Below are positions 44,807 to 54,068 of a stretch of 64,000 nt of DNA, one piece after another (position 1 is the stretch's first letter; each line of letters begins with the position of its first letter). Source of the DNA: Desertivibrio insolitus (GTDB lineage Bacteria > Actinomycetota > Actinomycetes > Actinomycetales > Microbacteriaceae). Under the pieces are notes generated by a model. It was not told where the DNA came from. It made no database searches and saw nothing but the letters and a program-made list of their open reading frames with translations. Location of the stretch: the NCBI RefSeq assembly GCF_017355965.1, contig NZ_JAFIQW010000003.1:148001-212000 (forward strand). Direction: 5' to 3'. The position numbers were made by a program, and so were the translations under genes.

Positions 44807-45510
44807 CACGCAGCGATACCGGCACGGCCACGCGCACCGCGGAGTTGGTCGGGGCGTACTTCGCGGACCCGCTCGAGGCGCTGCGCTCGACGACGTCGGC
44901 GGTGGCGGAGGCGATCGAGGCTGCTCGGAGGAGCGGCGACTACACGAGCGCGCGGCTCGACGCGCTGGCCGAACCCCATGCTCTCGCCACCTTCGAGGCG
45001 ACCGTCGCGCCCGTGTACGGTGCCGGCTTCATCGCCGCCCTCAACACGCTCTCCGATGCGCCGAGCCACCTCGCCTGGTGGCAGGGCCCGCAGCGCAAGC
45101 AGCTCCAGCTCGCGGGGCAGTCGGTCAACAAGGAGCGCATCGACTACAGCGAACTCGAGTGGTACCGGATGCCGATGCTGACCCGCCAGCCGCATGTCGC
45201 CGGCCCCTACGTCGACTACCTCTGCAGCGACGAGTACACGATCACCCTCGCCGTTCCGGTGTTCATCGGGGAGGAGTTCCTCGGCGTGGCCGGGCTCGAT
45301 CTGCTGGTCGAGGAGGTCGAGCGCGACCTCTCACCCCTGCTTGCGGAAGCGTCGGACGCGCCCGTCACGATCGTGAACGGCGCCGGCCGCGTCGTACTGT
45401 CCACCGACCTGCGCCGGGCGACCGGCGACTCCCTGCGCGGGCCCGCCACCGCCGGACTCGAGCGTGCCACGTGCGGGGGCATCGCCCTCGAGGTGTTCGT
45501 GGGGAGCTGA
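44803..45510 (+). CDS. Soluble Cache (PDC) sensor-domain protein
   Basis: A 235-residue protein that appears to be a stand-alone Cache domain. The long N-terminal helix is followed by the ligand-pocket-like region SELEWYRMPMLTRQPHVAGPYVDY and the membrane-distal strands YTITLAVPVFIGEEFLGVAGLDLLVEEVE. No signal peptide and no transmembrane helix is visible, whereas Cache domains usually sit outside the cell as part of chemoreceptors or kinases. GAGGAGG precedes the ATG, and the ATG overlaps the GntR gene stop. It may be the ligand-sensing partner of the regulator (inference). Confidence 0.8.
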   Translation: MTRSDTGTATRTAELVGAYFADPLEALRSTTSAVAEAIEAARRSGDYTSARLDALAEPHALATFEATVAPVYGAGFIAALNTLSDAPSHLAWWQGPQRKQLQLAGQSVNKERIDYSELEWYRMPMLTRQPHVAGPYVDYLCSDEYTITLAVPVFIGEEFLGVAGLDLLVEEVERDLSPLLAEASDAPVTIVNGAGRVVLSTDLRRATGDSLRGPATAGLERATCGGIALEVFVGS

Positions 45511-45569
45511 AGAACGCGAACCACAGCGACGAGCGACACCCGGTCAGCGACGACCAGGAGCAGACACCT

Positions 45570-45878
45570 GTGACCGGTGAGGAACGCCAGGGCGGCCCCG
45601 CGCGCACGGCCGACGGGCGCTACGTCGTGATCGACGGGCGGCGATGGCGCGCCTCCGACCCCGAGATCCCGGAGGACGTCGCCGCAGAGCTCCGCAGGGG
45701 ACTGATGGCAGCCCGCCGAGCGGTGGGTGCCGCGCTCCGCCGACAGGACGTCGAGGGCGAGCGGGAGGCACGGCGACAGGTTCAGCGCTACAAGGTCGCG
45801 CTGGGCGAACGCGGAGTGCCCTGGTGGGAGCAGAGCGACGAGGAACGACGCAGGCGCTGGTCAGAGCCGTTCGAATAG
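45570..45878 (+). CDS. Conserved small actinobacterial protein
   Basis: A 102-residue, highly charged soluble protein. The core YVVIDGRRWRASDPEIPEDVAAELRRGLMAARRAVG and the later ALGERGVPWWEQSDEERRRRW form a pattern recurring in small actinobacterial proteins, sometimes misnamed 'biopolymer transporter Tol'. The GTG start at 45570 is chosen because AGGAG lies about ten bases upstream and no ATG is available. It follows the Cache gene after 59 bp on the same strand. Function unknown. Confidence 0.65.
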   Translation: MTGEERQGGPARTADGRYVVIDGRRWRASDPEIPEDVAAELRRGLMAARRAVGAALRRQDVEGEREARRQVQRYKVALGERGVPWWEQSDEERRRRWSEPFE

Positions 45879-45956
45879 GAGCGCCTCGGGCGGGTCTCTC
45901 GCGGCATCCGTCGTCCGGGCTCTTGTGCTGCTCCTGTGCCGATGGCACGATGGCCA

Positions 45957-45970
45957 GGAAAGCGCTTGCC
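45957..45970. promoter_or_regulatory. LacI-type operator candidate upstream of the PL11 lyase
   Basis: GGAAAGCGCTTGCC is a near-palindrome around AGCGCT, the usual core of LacI-family operators. It lies 306 bp upstream of the lyase start. The 45879-46275 gap contains no other supported feature. Confidence 0.5.
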
Positions 45971-46275
45971 AGCGGCGGCGAGACGAGATGGGACACCGAT
46001 GTCTGCATCAGCGGCACGAGACGAGCTCGTGCACGACGAGGACCTGCCCCTCGCACTCGACTCGACCGCTCTGCCGGGCGCCCACCACACCGGCCCGTCC
46101 GCATCTCACCGTGCGAACAGGTCGCGCTCGACGGCGAAGGGTTCGACCTGAGACCGCGGAGAAGTCCCGGGACGCAGCAGTGACGCCGCACACCGGGCTT
46201 CCCGCCGGAAGCAGGTGAGCCACATCTCGCCTGCGCATGGCTCCCTCCGCCGGTGATCAACCGAGGAGAACAACA

Positions 46276-49200
46276 GTGAGACAGTCAGTGAGGAAATCAC
46301 TGCGCACCACCATCGCCCTGCCACTGGCGTTGGCGGTCACCTGGTCGGGCTTCGGCCTGTCGACCGTGGCCGCGAACGCCGCGCCGACGTCACAAGCACG
46401 TCCCATGGAGTACCTGACCCGCGGACTCGTCGCCGCCGAGAGCCCGGAGGGGATCTTCCTCAGCTGGCGCTTCCTCGGTGACGACCCCGACGGCCTGTCC
46501 TGGAACGTCTACCGCAAGGACGGCGCCGGCGACTTCGCGAAGATCGCGACCGTCGCACCGCGCGACGTGCAGCCGGAGAGCGACTACAAGAGCAATCCCG
46601 GCATCGTCAAGGAGAACTCGACCCCGTCGAACTACACCGACCCGGACGGAAGCGTCGCGTCCGTCTACGAGGTCGCGCCCGTCATCGACGGCGTCGAGGG
46701 AGCCCGGGAGGGCATGAGTGCCCCGATGCTCTCGACGCTCGCGGGACAGGCGGGACAGTCGGGGCGAGGAGCCGCGCACTACATTCCGCTGAAGCCCGCC
46801 CCGGAACCGGTTCCGCTCGCGCACTTCACCTACCGCGGCCAGCGCTTCGGACCGGGCACCAACCTCAACGCCTCGACCATGGTGATCCCGAACACCGGCG
46901 GGCAGCACTGGTACACGGTCGACATGGACCTGCTGCGCGCCTTCCGTGAGGCGCACGACGAGAAGACCCCGGTCACCGCCGACGACCTCGCCGGGTGGGT
47001 GGACCGGCTCAACACCTACAACGGGGAGGACTGGCAGCCCGCTGCCGGCCTGGGTTCGGACGGAGTCGTGACCGACGCGCTGTACGCGGAGCTCGAGGGG
47101 AAGTTCATCCGGTACGTCGAGCAGCTCGACAGCGGCACCGAGCTCCCCTACGCGAAGACGGATGCCGGTGCGGTGCACACCTCGCAGAGCGCCCCGTACT
47201 CCACGCACGACATGACCGTCGGCGACTTCGACGGCGACGGCGAGTACGAGATTGTCGTCAAGTGGCGCAGCACCCAGCAGGACCCGATGTACTCCGAGCC
47301 GATCTTCGGGGGCGGCAACACCACCACCGCCCCGGAGTACATCGACGTGTACAAGCAGGACGGCACGCTGCTGTTCCGCGTCGAGATGGGCTACAACGTC
47401 CGGTCGGCGAATGACCACGAGACGACGCTGTTCGCCGGTGACTTCGACTCCGACGGCAAGAGCGAGCTCATGCTCAAGACCGGTCTCGGCACCCGCATCG
47501 GCAACTGGGACGAGGAATCGCAGTCGGTCGTCTACCCGGACACCCTCGACACCGTCGTCGGCGGCGAGGACGGGCTCAACTCGACGGTGGAGAAGTTCAA
47601 GGAGTACTTCGCGACGGGGAACGAGCAGGCGCTCGACACCTACTGGGCGCTGCTGAACAGCTTCACCATCTCCTACCGCAGCCCGACCATCGGTGGCGGG
47701 AACGACGGCGTGAACGACCCGGCGGTGAAGCGCTGGATAAAGACGTACCACGTCGGCCCGATCGGCCCGGCGAAGGACGGCCAGGAGTTCTTCTCGGCGT
47801 TCGAGTGGAACGCCGACGCCGGCCAGGGGGTGCTTGTCGACAGCGCGGACTACCCGCACAAGTACCAGGGCAGCGTCGACGGCGAGAACTGGGCGATGAC
47901 CCCCGCCACTCAGCGCGGCAACTTCTCCTACCTCGCCTACCCCGGCCCCGGGGCCGGCAGCTCGTCCAGCGACTACAAGGCGCAGATCATGGCCGAGAAG
48001 GAGGCCTACTGGCTCGAGCACCCGTGGAAGGCCGCCTCATGGGGCGACGCCCAGGGCAACCGCGCCAACCGCTATCTCGGCGTGGTCGCCGCGCTCGACG
48101 GCGAGAACACGTACGCCGTCTCCCAGCGCGGCTACTACCAGCGCACCACGCTGGCCGCGTTCAACATCGTCGACGGCGAGGTGAACCTCCAGGCGGGGTT
48201 CGACTCGGCCGACCCCGAGTACTGGTCGCTCGGCGGCAGCGCCTACGACTACCAGAACCGCGGCAACCACTTCACCGACTCCGCCGACCTCGACGGTGAC
48301 GGCTGGGACGAGGTCGTGCTGAAGGCGATGGTGCTCGGTCTGAACGAGGACAAGACGAAGATCCTGCCCAAGGTGCTGAACGGCGACGTCATGCCGACGA
48401 TCGAAGGCCAGGGCGGGGTGCCGCCGGTGGCCGGCAGCTTCGAGTTCGCGACGGATGCCGTGCGGAACAACCCGCAGAACGAGTGGGCACCCCTGCGGCA
48501 CGGTGACCGCAGCGCGCTGCTTCCGGTCGATGCGGAGAACAACGTGCGGCTGTGGTCCGGCAACGAGGAGCACCTGTACGACGACATCCGCAACGGGCGA
48601 CACTACGGCTGGCTTCCGGGACCCGAGGCGCACGACCCGATGAAGGGCAAGCGCCTCGACGACCAGGGGGAGATCGTCTACGAGAACTCGCTCGTCTACG
48701 GCGTCTACGCGGGCAGCGACGCGGAGGGTGCCGTCGCGGGCAACTTCTCGAACCGCTGGCCGGGCGCGCAGGGGCACTCGCAGAACGGTGCGCGCAGCAT
48801 GGTGACCGGCGAGCTGCTGAACGGAACGAACAACCTGCGTAGCGGGCAGTACGCGATCTGGTTCGGCGGAGGACTGACGGCGATGGCCGTGAGCGGTGCG
48901 ACCGTCAGCACCGTGAACGACCTGACGTTCGCCACGACGCCCTACCTCGCCACGGGCTTCGTGTCGACGGGCAACAAGAGCACGCCGACCCTCAAGGCCG
49001 ACCTGTTCGGCGACTGGCGCGAGGAGCTCGTGCTGCGCACGGGCGACAACCGCCTCGCCGTCGTCACGACGCTCGCGCCCACCGAGTACGGCATCCGCAC
49101 GCTGATGCACGACCCGATGTACCGCAACGGCGTGGCCAACAAGAACACCGGCTACGACCAGATGGGCTTCGCGAGCTTCTACCTGGGTGACGAGGCCGAG

Positions 49201-49512
49201 CTGCCGGAGATGCGCGACGACATCGTCATCCTCCGGCCGCTGGTCGCGGGCGAGCCCGCCATCGTCTCGGCCGACAAGCACGGGCGACTGAAGTCGGGCG
49301 CCTGGCTGGGCGTCGACGAGGGCGAGTGGTCGCCGACGCCCGGCTACGGCTACCAGTGGCTGGCCGACGGCGAGCCGATCGCCGGGGCGACCGAGGAGCG
49401 CTTCCACCTGACCGGCAAGTGGAAGGGCAAGGACATCACCGTGCAGGTGACCGGCAGCCTCGACGGCTACCGCACCGCCACCGCTGTGTCCGATCCGGTC
49501 GGCATCGACTGA
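46276..49512 (+). CDS. Secreted rhamnogalacturonan lyase, PL11-like, with insertions and C-terminal Ig-like domain
   Basis: A 1078-residue exported enzyme. The signal peptide ends near ANAAPTSQA. The PL11 framework opens at MEYLTRGLVAAESPEGIFLSWRFLG (about 43-68), carries DGDG calcium-type repeats (GDFDGDGEYEIVVKW, GDFDSDGKSELMLKT), GNRANRYLGVVAALDG (about 593), LRHGDRSALL and LFGDWREELVLRT (about 912), and ends near 990. The last 85 residues form an Ig-like repeat (YGYQWLADGEPIAGATE). PL11 enzymes cleave rhamnogalacturonan I of pectin. Two long insertions (about 150-310 and 425-560) make the protein much longer than the 600-650 residues usual in the family. The GTG start has GAGGAGAA upstream. 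Confidence 0.85.
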   Translation: MRQSVRKSLRTTIALPLALAVTWSGFGLSTVAANAAPTSQARPMEYLTRGLVAAESPEGIFLSWRFLGDDPDGLSWNVYRKDGAGDFAKIATVAPRDVQPESDYKSNPGIVKENSTPSNYTDPDGSVASVYEVAPVIDGVEGAREGMSAPMLSTLAGQAGQSGRGAAHYIPLKPAPEPVPLAHFTYRGQRFGPGTNLNASTMVIPNTGGQHWYTVDMDLLRAFREAHDEKTPVTADDLAGWVDRLNTYNGEDWQPAAGLGSDGVVTDALYAELEGKFIRYVEQLDSGTELPYAKTDAGAVHTSQSAPYSTHDMTVGDFDGDGEYEIVVKWRSTQQDPMYSEPIFGGGNTTTAPEYIDVYKQDGTLLFRVEMGYNVRSANDHETTLFAGDFDSDGKSELMLKTGLGTRIGNWDEESQSVVYPDTLDTVVGGEDGLNSTVEKFKEYFATGNEQALDTYWALLNSFTISYRSPTIGGGNDGVNDPAVKRWIKTYHVGPIGPAKDGQEFFSAFEWNADAGQGVLVDSADYPHKYQGSVDGENWAMTPATQRGNFSYLAYPGPGAGSSSSDYKAQIMAEKEAYWLEHPWKAASWGDAQGNRANRYLGVVAALDGENTYAVSQRGYYQRTTLAAFNIVDGEVNLQAGFDSADPEYWSLGGSAYDYQNRGNHFTDSADLDGDGWDEVVLKAMVLGLNEDKTKILPKVLNGDVMPTIEGQGGVPPVAGSFEFATDAVRNNPQNEWAPLRHGDRSALLPVDAENNVRLWSGNEEHLYDDIRNGRHYGWLPGPEAHDPMKGKRLDDQGEIVYENSLVYGVYAGSDAEGAVAGNFSNRWPGAQGHSQNGARSMVTGELLNGTNNLRSGQYAIWFGGGLTAMAVSGATVSTVNDLTFATTPYLATGFVSTGNKSTPTLKADLFGDWREELVLRTGDNRLAVVTTLAPTEYGIRTLMHDPMYRNGVANKNTGYDQMGFASFYLGDEAELPEMRDDIVILRPLVAGEPAIVSADKHGRLKSGAWLGVDEGEWSPTPGYGYQWLADGEPIAGATEERFHLTGKWKGKDITVQVTGSLDGYRTATAVSDPVGID

Positions 49513-49528
49513 TCCGGCGGATGCCAGG

Positions 49529-49560
49529 AGGGGGCGATCGACGCGAGTCGGTCGCCCCCT
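49529..49560 (+). terminator. Intrinsic terminator after the PL11 lyase
   Basis: The stem AGGGGGCGATCGAC (49529-49542) pairs with 49547-49560, with one G-U, around GCGA. It lies 17 bp past the stop and is followed by a T-rich run (TCCTCGTTT). Confidence 0.78.
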
Positions 49561-49611
49561 TCCTCGTTTGCGCTCCCAGCGACATCCCGGCCCGGCCGCC
49601 CCCTCCCGGGT

Positions 49612-49730
49612 TACCCTGGACTCACCGGACGAAATGGCCGGTCGGCAGGCGTCGCCTGTCGTGACACCGTGCATCTACCTCGGGTCCATCGCGGGCCATC
49701 TAAGGCGGCACCCGCGAACCCGGAGGACGC
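49612..49730 (+). promoter_or_regulatory. Promoter and structured leader of the MFS gene at 49731
   Basis: TACCCT (49612-49617) is a good -10. About 107 nt of leader follow, with two hairpins in series: ACCGG/CCGGT (49624-49642) and GGCAGGCG/CGCCTGTC (49644-49660). I could not match it to a known riboswitch class. Confidence 0.4.
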
Positions 49731-51005
49731 ATGTCCACGACCGAGCAGGTCACCTCTTCCACGCCGTCGGCGACCGAGACGAGTCTTCGTCGCGCCGCCG
49801 GCGCCGGCTACTTCCCCGTCGCCTTCGTCGCGCGCTTCCCCTACGCGATGATGGTCGTCGGCGTGCTCACCCTCGTGGTCGCGGCCCGCGACTCGGTCGC
49901 GTTCGGCGGCCTGAACTCCGCCGCCGTCGGCCTCGGCACGGCCCTCTTCGGCCCGCTGCTCGGCATGGCCGCCGACCGGTTCGGTCAGCGGCCCGTGCTG
50001 CTGCTGGCCGGCGCGGCCAACAGCCTCGCCCTGCTGGCGATGGCCGCGATCGCCTTCAGCACCCTGCCGGATGCCGCCGTGCTGGCGACCGCGCTCGTCA
50101 TCGGCGCCACGGCGCCGCAGGTCGCCCCGCTGTCGCGCAGCCGGCTCGTCGGCCTCATCGCCCAGAAACTTCCGGTCGAGCGCCGCGTGCGCACGGTGAA
50201 CTCGGTCATGGCCTACGAGTCCGCAGCCGACGAGACCGTCTTCGTGTTCGGTCCCGCGATCGTCGGGCTGCTCGCGACGACCCTGAACCCGGTCGCCCCC
50301 GTCATCGGAGCCGCCGTGCTCACGGTCGTCTTCGTCACCGCGTTCGCGCTGCACCCGAGCGGCCGCGTGCAGGGCACCGAGAAGCACCTGCGGACGGACC
50401 CCGCGCCGGCCCGCGAGCTGGTGCGGCCGCGACTGCTCGTCCCGGTGCTCGGCGCCCTCGGCATCGGCATGTTCTTCGGCAGCACGCTCACGTCGCTCAC
50501 CGCGTTCATGCGCGACCAGGGCGCGGGCGACGCGGCGGGACTCGTCTACGGCGCGATGGGCATCGGCTCGACGGTGCTCGCGCTCTCGGTCGCCGTGTTC
50601 CCGGCCCGGTTCACCCTGCGCGCACGCTGGCTGGTCTTCTCCGTCGTTCTGCTGGCCGGCGCGGTCGGCTACGCCGCGGCGGACGACGTCGTGGCCCTGC
50701 TCGCCGCGATGCTCGTCGCAGGAGTCGGCATCGGCCCCACCCTCGTCACCCAGTACAGCCTCGGCGCCGAGCGCAGCCCGTTCGGTCGCTCGGCGACCGT
50801 CATGACGATGCTCGGCTCCGCCGTGATCGTCGGGCAGTCCGCCGCATCGGCCGTGACCGGCGCGCTCGCCGAGTCGCTCGGGTCATCCGCCGCCCGCTGG
50901 TCGCCCGCGGTCGCCGCGACCGTCGTGGTGCTCGCCGCCCTGCTCAACGCCCGCCTGCGCGAGCGCGGTGCCGCGGCGGCCGCCTCACTTCCGCCGGCGC
51001 AGTAG
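49731..51005 (+). CDS. MFS transporter
   Basis: A 424-residue membrane protein with about twelve helices. Motif A-like loop GPLLGMAADRFGQRPVLLLA follows helix 2. Relatives are drug-efflux or sugar-efflux MFS proteins of actinobacteria, and the cargo is unknown. CGGAGGACG precedes ATG 49731, with a structured leader upstream. Its last 21 bp overlap the end of the convergent SDR gene. Confidence 0.8.
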   Translation: MSTTEQVTSSTPSATETSLRRAAGAGYFPVAFVARFPYAMMVVGVLTLVVAARDSVAFGGLNSAAVGLGTALFGPLLGMAADRFGQRPVLLLAGAANSLALLAMAAIAFSTLPDAAVLATALVIGATAPQVAPLSRSRLVGLIAQKLPVERRVRTVNSVMAYESAADETVFVFGPAIVGLLATTLNPVAPVIGAAVLTVVFVTAFALHPSGRVQGTEKHLRTDPAPARELVRPRLLVPVLGALGIGMFFGSTLTSLTAFMRDQGAGDAAGLVYGAMGIGSTVLALSVAVFPARFTLRARWLVFSVVLLAGAVGYAAADDVVALLAAMLVAGVGIGPTLVTQYSLGAERSPFGRSATVMTMLGSAVIVGQSAASAVTGALAESLGSSAARWSPAVAATVVVLAALLNARLRERGAAAAASLPPAQ

Positions 51006-51935
51006 CAGCGTCGCACCCACCCCGGCGGCACCCAGCGCGAGCAGCCTGACCGGGGCCGAGCGCCATCCTCCGCTGACGGCGTTGCTCGTCGGGTCGGGCT
51101 CGAAGACGGTTCCGGATGCCGCGGCGACCTGCGGCTCGCGCAGCGCGACCGACGGCATGAGCCGGGGCACGAACGTCTCGAGCAGCCACGGCGCGGAGGC
51201 GTACGCGGGGATCAGCAGCCCCTGCAGCCGACCGACGACGCGGACGCGGCGACGCCGCTCGGCCCCCTTGACGATCGCCCGGGCCACGCGCTTCGCGCTC
51301 ACGATCGGGGGCAGCGGATGCACCGACGACCCCGTGTAGTTCGCGGCGTGCTGGTAGATCGGGGTGTCGATCGTCGCGGGCAGCACGAGGCGCACGTGGA
51401 TGTCACGCTCGCGACGCAGCTCCTGCCGCAGCGCGAGGGCGAAGCCGAGCGTGCCGAACTTGCTCGTGATGTAGGGCGATGCCAGCGGCGAGGGCACCTT
51501 CGAGTACAGCGACCCCACGACCACCAGCACCCCGGCGCCCTGCCGCCGGAACTGCGGCAGCACCGCGCGGGCGCCGTGCACCTGGCCGAGCAGGTTGGTA
51601 CGCAAAATCCCCTCGAACACGTCGGCGGGGATCCGCTCGAACTCGCCGTAGCCGAACACCGAGGCGTTGCCCACCCAGACGTCGATCCGGCCGAAGCGTT
51701 CGACGGCCGTGCGGGCGAGGTGCTGCACCTGCGCCTCGTCGCTCACGTCGGTCGGCACGATCGTCGCCTCCGCGCCGAGGCGGAGACACTCCCCCGCGAC
51801 GACGACGAGGCTCTCCCGGCTGCGCGCGGCGAGCACCACGCGGTAGCCGCGCCGGGCGAAGGCATGGGCCGCGCTGCGCCCGATTCCGCTCGACGCTCCG
51901 GTGATGACGACGACGGGACCGCGCGAGGCGGTCAC
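50985..51935 (-). CDS. Short-chain dehydrogenase/reductase with C-terminal extension
   Basis: A 316-residue SDR. It has the cofactor motif VVVITGASSGIGRSAA, and the catalytic residues Ser in VVVGSLYSKVPSPLASPYITSKFG with Tyr and Lys (YxxxK) in the same segment. A typical SDR ends near residue 250. Here about 60 further residues follow, ending in a hydrophobic segment plus RRRK (LLALGAAGVGATLLLRRRK), so the enzyme may be tail-anchored to the membrane. GTG 51935 overlaps the stop of the DUF2188 gene (GTGA). Confidence 0.85.
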   Translation of the reverse strand: MTASRGPVVVITGASSGIGRSAAHAFARRGYRVVLAARSRESLVVVAGECLRLGAEATIVPTDVSDEAQVQHLARTAVERFGRIDVWVGNASVFGYGEFERIPADVFEGILRTNLLGQVHGARAVLPQFRRQGAGVLVVVGSLYSKVPSPLASPYITSKFGTLGFALALRQELRRERDIHVRLVLPATIDTPIYQHAANYTGSSVHPLPPIVSAKRVARAIVKGAERRRRVRVVGRLQGLLIPAYASAPWLLETFVPRLMPSVALREPQVAAASGTVFEPDPTSNAVSGGWRSAPVRLLALGAAGVGATLLLRRRK

Positions 51936-52162
51936 GCCTCGTCCGGGGTGGCGCCCGCCTCGTCGTAGCCGAACGCGTTGCGCTCGTCCTCGGGGTCGTA
52001 CGGCGCGACGGTGTGCTGCGTGCCGAGCTCGGCCGCGAGCGACTGCCCGCGCTGCAGCGCCTCGTCCTTCGTCGTGAAGCCAGACGACAGCTCCGGCCGG
52101 CCCTCCACGCTGTTCTCCCAGTGCCCTCGCTTGAGCTTGGTGGTGACGTCGCCTTCGGCCAT
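51932..52162 (-). CDS. DUF2188-family small protein
   Basis: A 76-residue hydrophilic protein resembling the DUF2188 pattern: HWENSVEGRPELSSGFTTKDEALQRGQSLAAELGTQHTV. These small proteins are widespread, often stress-associated, and their function is unknown. AAGGGAG precedes ATG 52162, and the stop overlaps the SDR start. Confidence 0.7.
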   Translation of the reverse strand: MAEGDVTTKLKRGHWENSVEGRPELSSGFTTKDEALQRGQSLAAELGTQHTVAPYDPEDERNAFGYDEAGATPDEA

Positions 52163-52248
52163 GACCGCTCCCTTCGACTCCCGCCAGTCGATCAGCCGCG
52201 GCTGAGCGTCGTCACCGAGCGGGCGAGGAGCCGTCCGAGAGAGCGGGG

Positions 52249-53178
52249 TCAGCGGGTGGGGTGCACGCTGCCCAGATCGATGGACGGTTCGTCATCCACC
52301 GACAGCGTCAGCACCGCCTTGCCGATGAACTGGTCCTGCTCGAGCTCGCCCTCGAGGCGCCGCAGCTGCGCGGCGACCTCGCCCTCGGGGCGGTCGCCGA
52401 CGAGATCGACGGCGGCGACGAGGAAGAGCCGTCCGGGCCCGATGAACTCGAGGTAGAGCGCGGTCACCCGCTGGATCTCGGGGTGGTCGAGCAGGGTCAG
52501 GGCGGCGCGGCGGCGGTAGTCCTCGCCGGGGCCCGCGCCGAGCAGGAAGCGCCGGTTGCGGTTGATCAGCAGCAGCGCGACGGCGGCGAGCAGCAGGCCG
52601 ATGAGGATCGACCCGACGGCGTCCCAGATCGGGTCGCCGGTCAGCTGGTGCAGCCCGATGCCGGCCGCGGCGAGCGCGAGCCCGGCGAGCGCGGCGGTGT
52701 CCTCGAAGAACACCGAGCGGAGCGTCGCGTTCGAGCCGTTGAGCACGTAGTCGAGGAAGCGGATGCCGTAGCGCTTCGACGCCCGGCGGGCCTCGAGCAC
52801 CGACTGGGTGAGCGAGACGCCCTCGAGCACCGCAGCGACGGCGAGCACGAGGTAGTTCAACGTGTAGTCGGTGATCTCCTCAGGCTCGAAGATGCTCTGG
52901 ATGCCGTGGTACACCGACACGACCGCACCCACCGTGAAGATCCCGAACGCCGCGAACAGGGAGAAGATGAACGCGTCGCGGCCGTAGCCGAGCGGATGGG
53001 CCGCGTCGCCGTGCTTCTCCGCCCGACGGTCGGCGATGAGCAGGAAGACCTCGTTGCCGGCATCCGCCCACGAGTGCGCGGCCTCGGCGAGCATCGACGC
53101 CGAGCCGGTGAGCGCGGCCACGACGGACTTGGCGAGCGCGACGAGCACGTTCGCGGCGAATGCGATGAAGACGGTCAC
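52249..53178 (-). CDS. Cation diffusion facilitator (CDF) family transporter
   Basis: A 309-residue CDF protein with six helices and a C-terminal cytoplasmic domain. The metal-site helix AAHSWADAGNEVFLL shows the HxxxD pattern, and SVFFEDTAALAG is seen in helix 5. Such transporters exchange Zn, Co, Fe or Mn against protons. The GTG start at 53178 has TAGCGT at 53186-53191, one base off ideal leaderless spacing. The metal cannot be predicted. Confidence 0.85.
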   Translation of the reverse strand: MTVFIAFAANVLVALAKSVVAALTGSASMLAEAAHSWADAGNEVFLLIADRRAEKHGDAAHPLGYGRDAFIFSLFAAFGIFTVGAVVSVYHGIQSIFEPEEITDYTLNYLVLAVAAVLEGVSLTQSVLEARRASKRYGIRFLDYVLNGSNATLRSVFFEDTAALAGLALAAAGIGLHQLTGDPIWDAVGSILIGLLLAAVALLLINRNRRFLLGAGPGEDYRRRAALTLLDHPEIQRVTALYLEFIGPGRLFLVAAVDLVGDRPEGEVAAQLRRLEGELEQDQFIGKAVLTLSVDDEPSIDLGSVHPTR

Positions 53179-53246
53179 CCTTGCGACGCTACGCCCGTCG
53201 GCAACCTTTCAGCGCTGCGAGGGGCGCCGCCTCCTAGAGTCGGATC

Positions 53247-54068
53247 GTGCGCGAACTGCAGAGAGAGATCATCGAGACGCTTCACGTTCAGTCCAGCATC
53301 GACCCGGCCACCGAGGTGCAGCGGCGCCGCGACTTCCTCGCGACCTATCTGCAGCGCACCGGCGCCCGCACGCTCGTGCTCGGCATCAGCGGCGGACAGG
53401 ACTCCTCCCTCGCCGGCCGGCTCTGCCAGCTCGCGGTCGAGCAGGTGCGCGAGCAGGGCGGCGACGCCACCTTCGTCGCCGTGCGGCTGCCGCACGGTGT
53501 GCAGGCCGACGAGGACGACGCGCAGCTCGCGCTGACGTTCATCCGGCCCGACCGCTCGGTGACCTTCGACATCAAGGGCGGGGTCGACGGCGTCGCGACC
53601 GAGTACGCGGAGGCGCTCGGCACGACGCTGCCCGACTACGTGAAGGGCAACGTGAAGGCTCGCATGCGGATGATCGCGCAGTACGCGATCGCGGGCGACC
53701 TCGGCGGGCTCGTCGTGGGCACCGACCACGCGGCCGAGGCCGTGACCGGGTTCTTCACCAAGTACGGCGACGGCGGCGCCGACGTGCTGCCCCTCACCGG
53801 GCTCAGCAAGCGACAGGGCCGCGCGCTGCTCGAGTACCTGGACGCGCCCGCCCGCCTGTACGAGAAGGCGCCGACCGCCGACCTGCTCGACGAGATGCCG
53901 GGCCGCACCGACGAGAACGAGCTCGGCATCACCTACGCACAGCTCGACACCTACCTCGAGGGCGGCGACGTGCCCGACGAGATCGCCGAGTCGATCGAGA
54001 AGCGGTACCGGATGACGGAGCACAAGCGCCAGCTGCCCACGTCGATGTTCGACACCTGGTGGCAGTGA
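53247..54068 (+). CDS. nadE: Ammonia-dependent NAD+ synthetase
   Basis: A 273-residue enzyme converting deamido-NAD to NAD with ammonia and ATP. The PP-loop is [17 protein letters not shown], and the family shows [14 protein letters not shown] and [28 protein letters not shown]. There is no N-terminal nitrilase domain, so it cannot use glutamine directly. The GTG start has TAGAGT at 53235-53240 with leaderless spacing. The stop overlaps the next gene by GTGA. Confidence 0.94.
   Translation: MRELQREIIETLHVQSSIDPATEVQRRRDFLATYLQRTGARTLVLGISGGQDSSLAGRLCQLAVEQVREQGGDATFVAVRLPHGVQADEDDAQLALTFIRPDRSVTFDIKGGVDGVATEYAEALGTTLPDYVKGNVKARMRMIAQYAIAGDLGGLVVGTDHAAEAVTGFFTKYGDGGADVLPLTGLSKRQGRALLEYLDAPARLYEKAPTADLLDEMPGRTDENELGITYAQLDTYLEGGDVPDEIAESIEKRYRMTEHKRQLPTSMFDTWWQ

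Noticed and set aside
45879-46275. Short frames in the gap before the PL11 gene
   Set aside because: Overlapping frames on both strands lack ribosome-binding sites, leaderless hexamers and any domain pattern. Only a LacI-type site is supported.
49612-49730. Leader considered as a guanidine-III (mini-ykkC) riboswitch because of a CCGGACGA start
   Set aside because: The second helix and pseudoknot partner required by that class are not present at the right distance.
50985-51005. 21-bp overlap of the MFS and SDR genes as a sign of a frameshift
   Set aside because: Both ends are supported by intact families in opposite orientation; short convergent overlaps are common in compact genomes.
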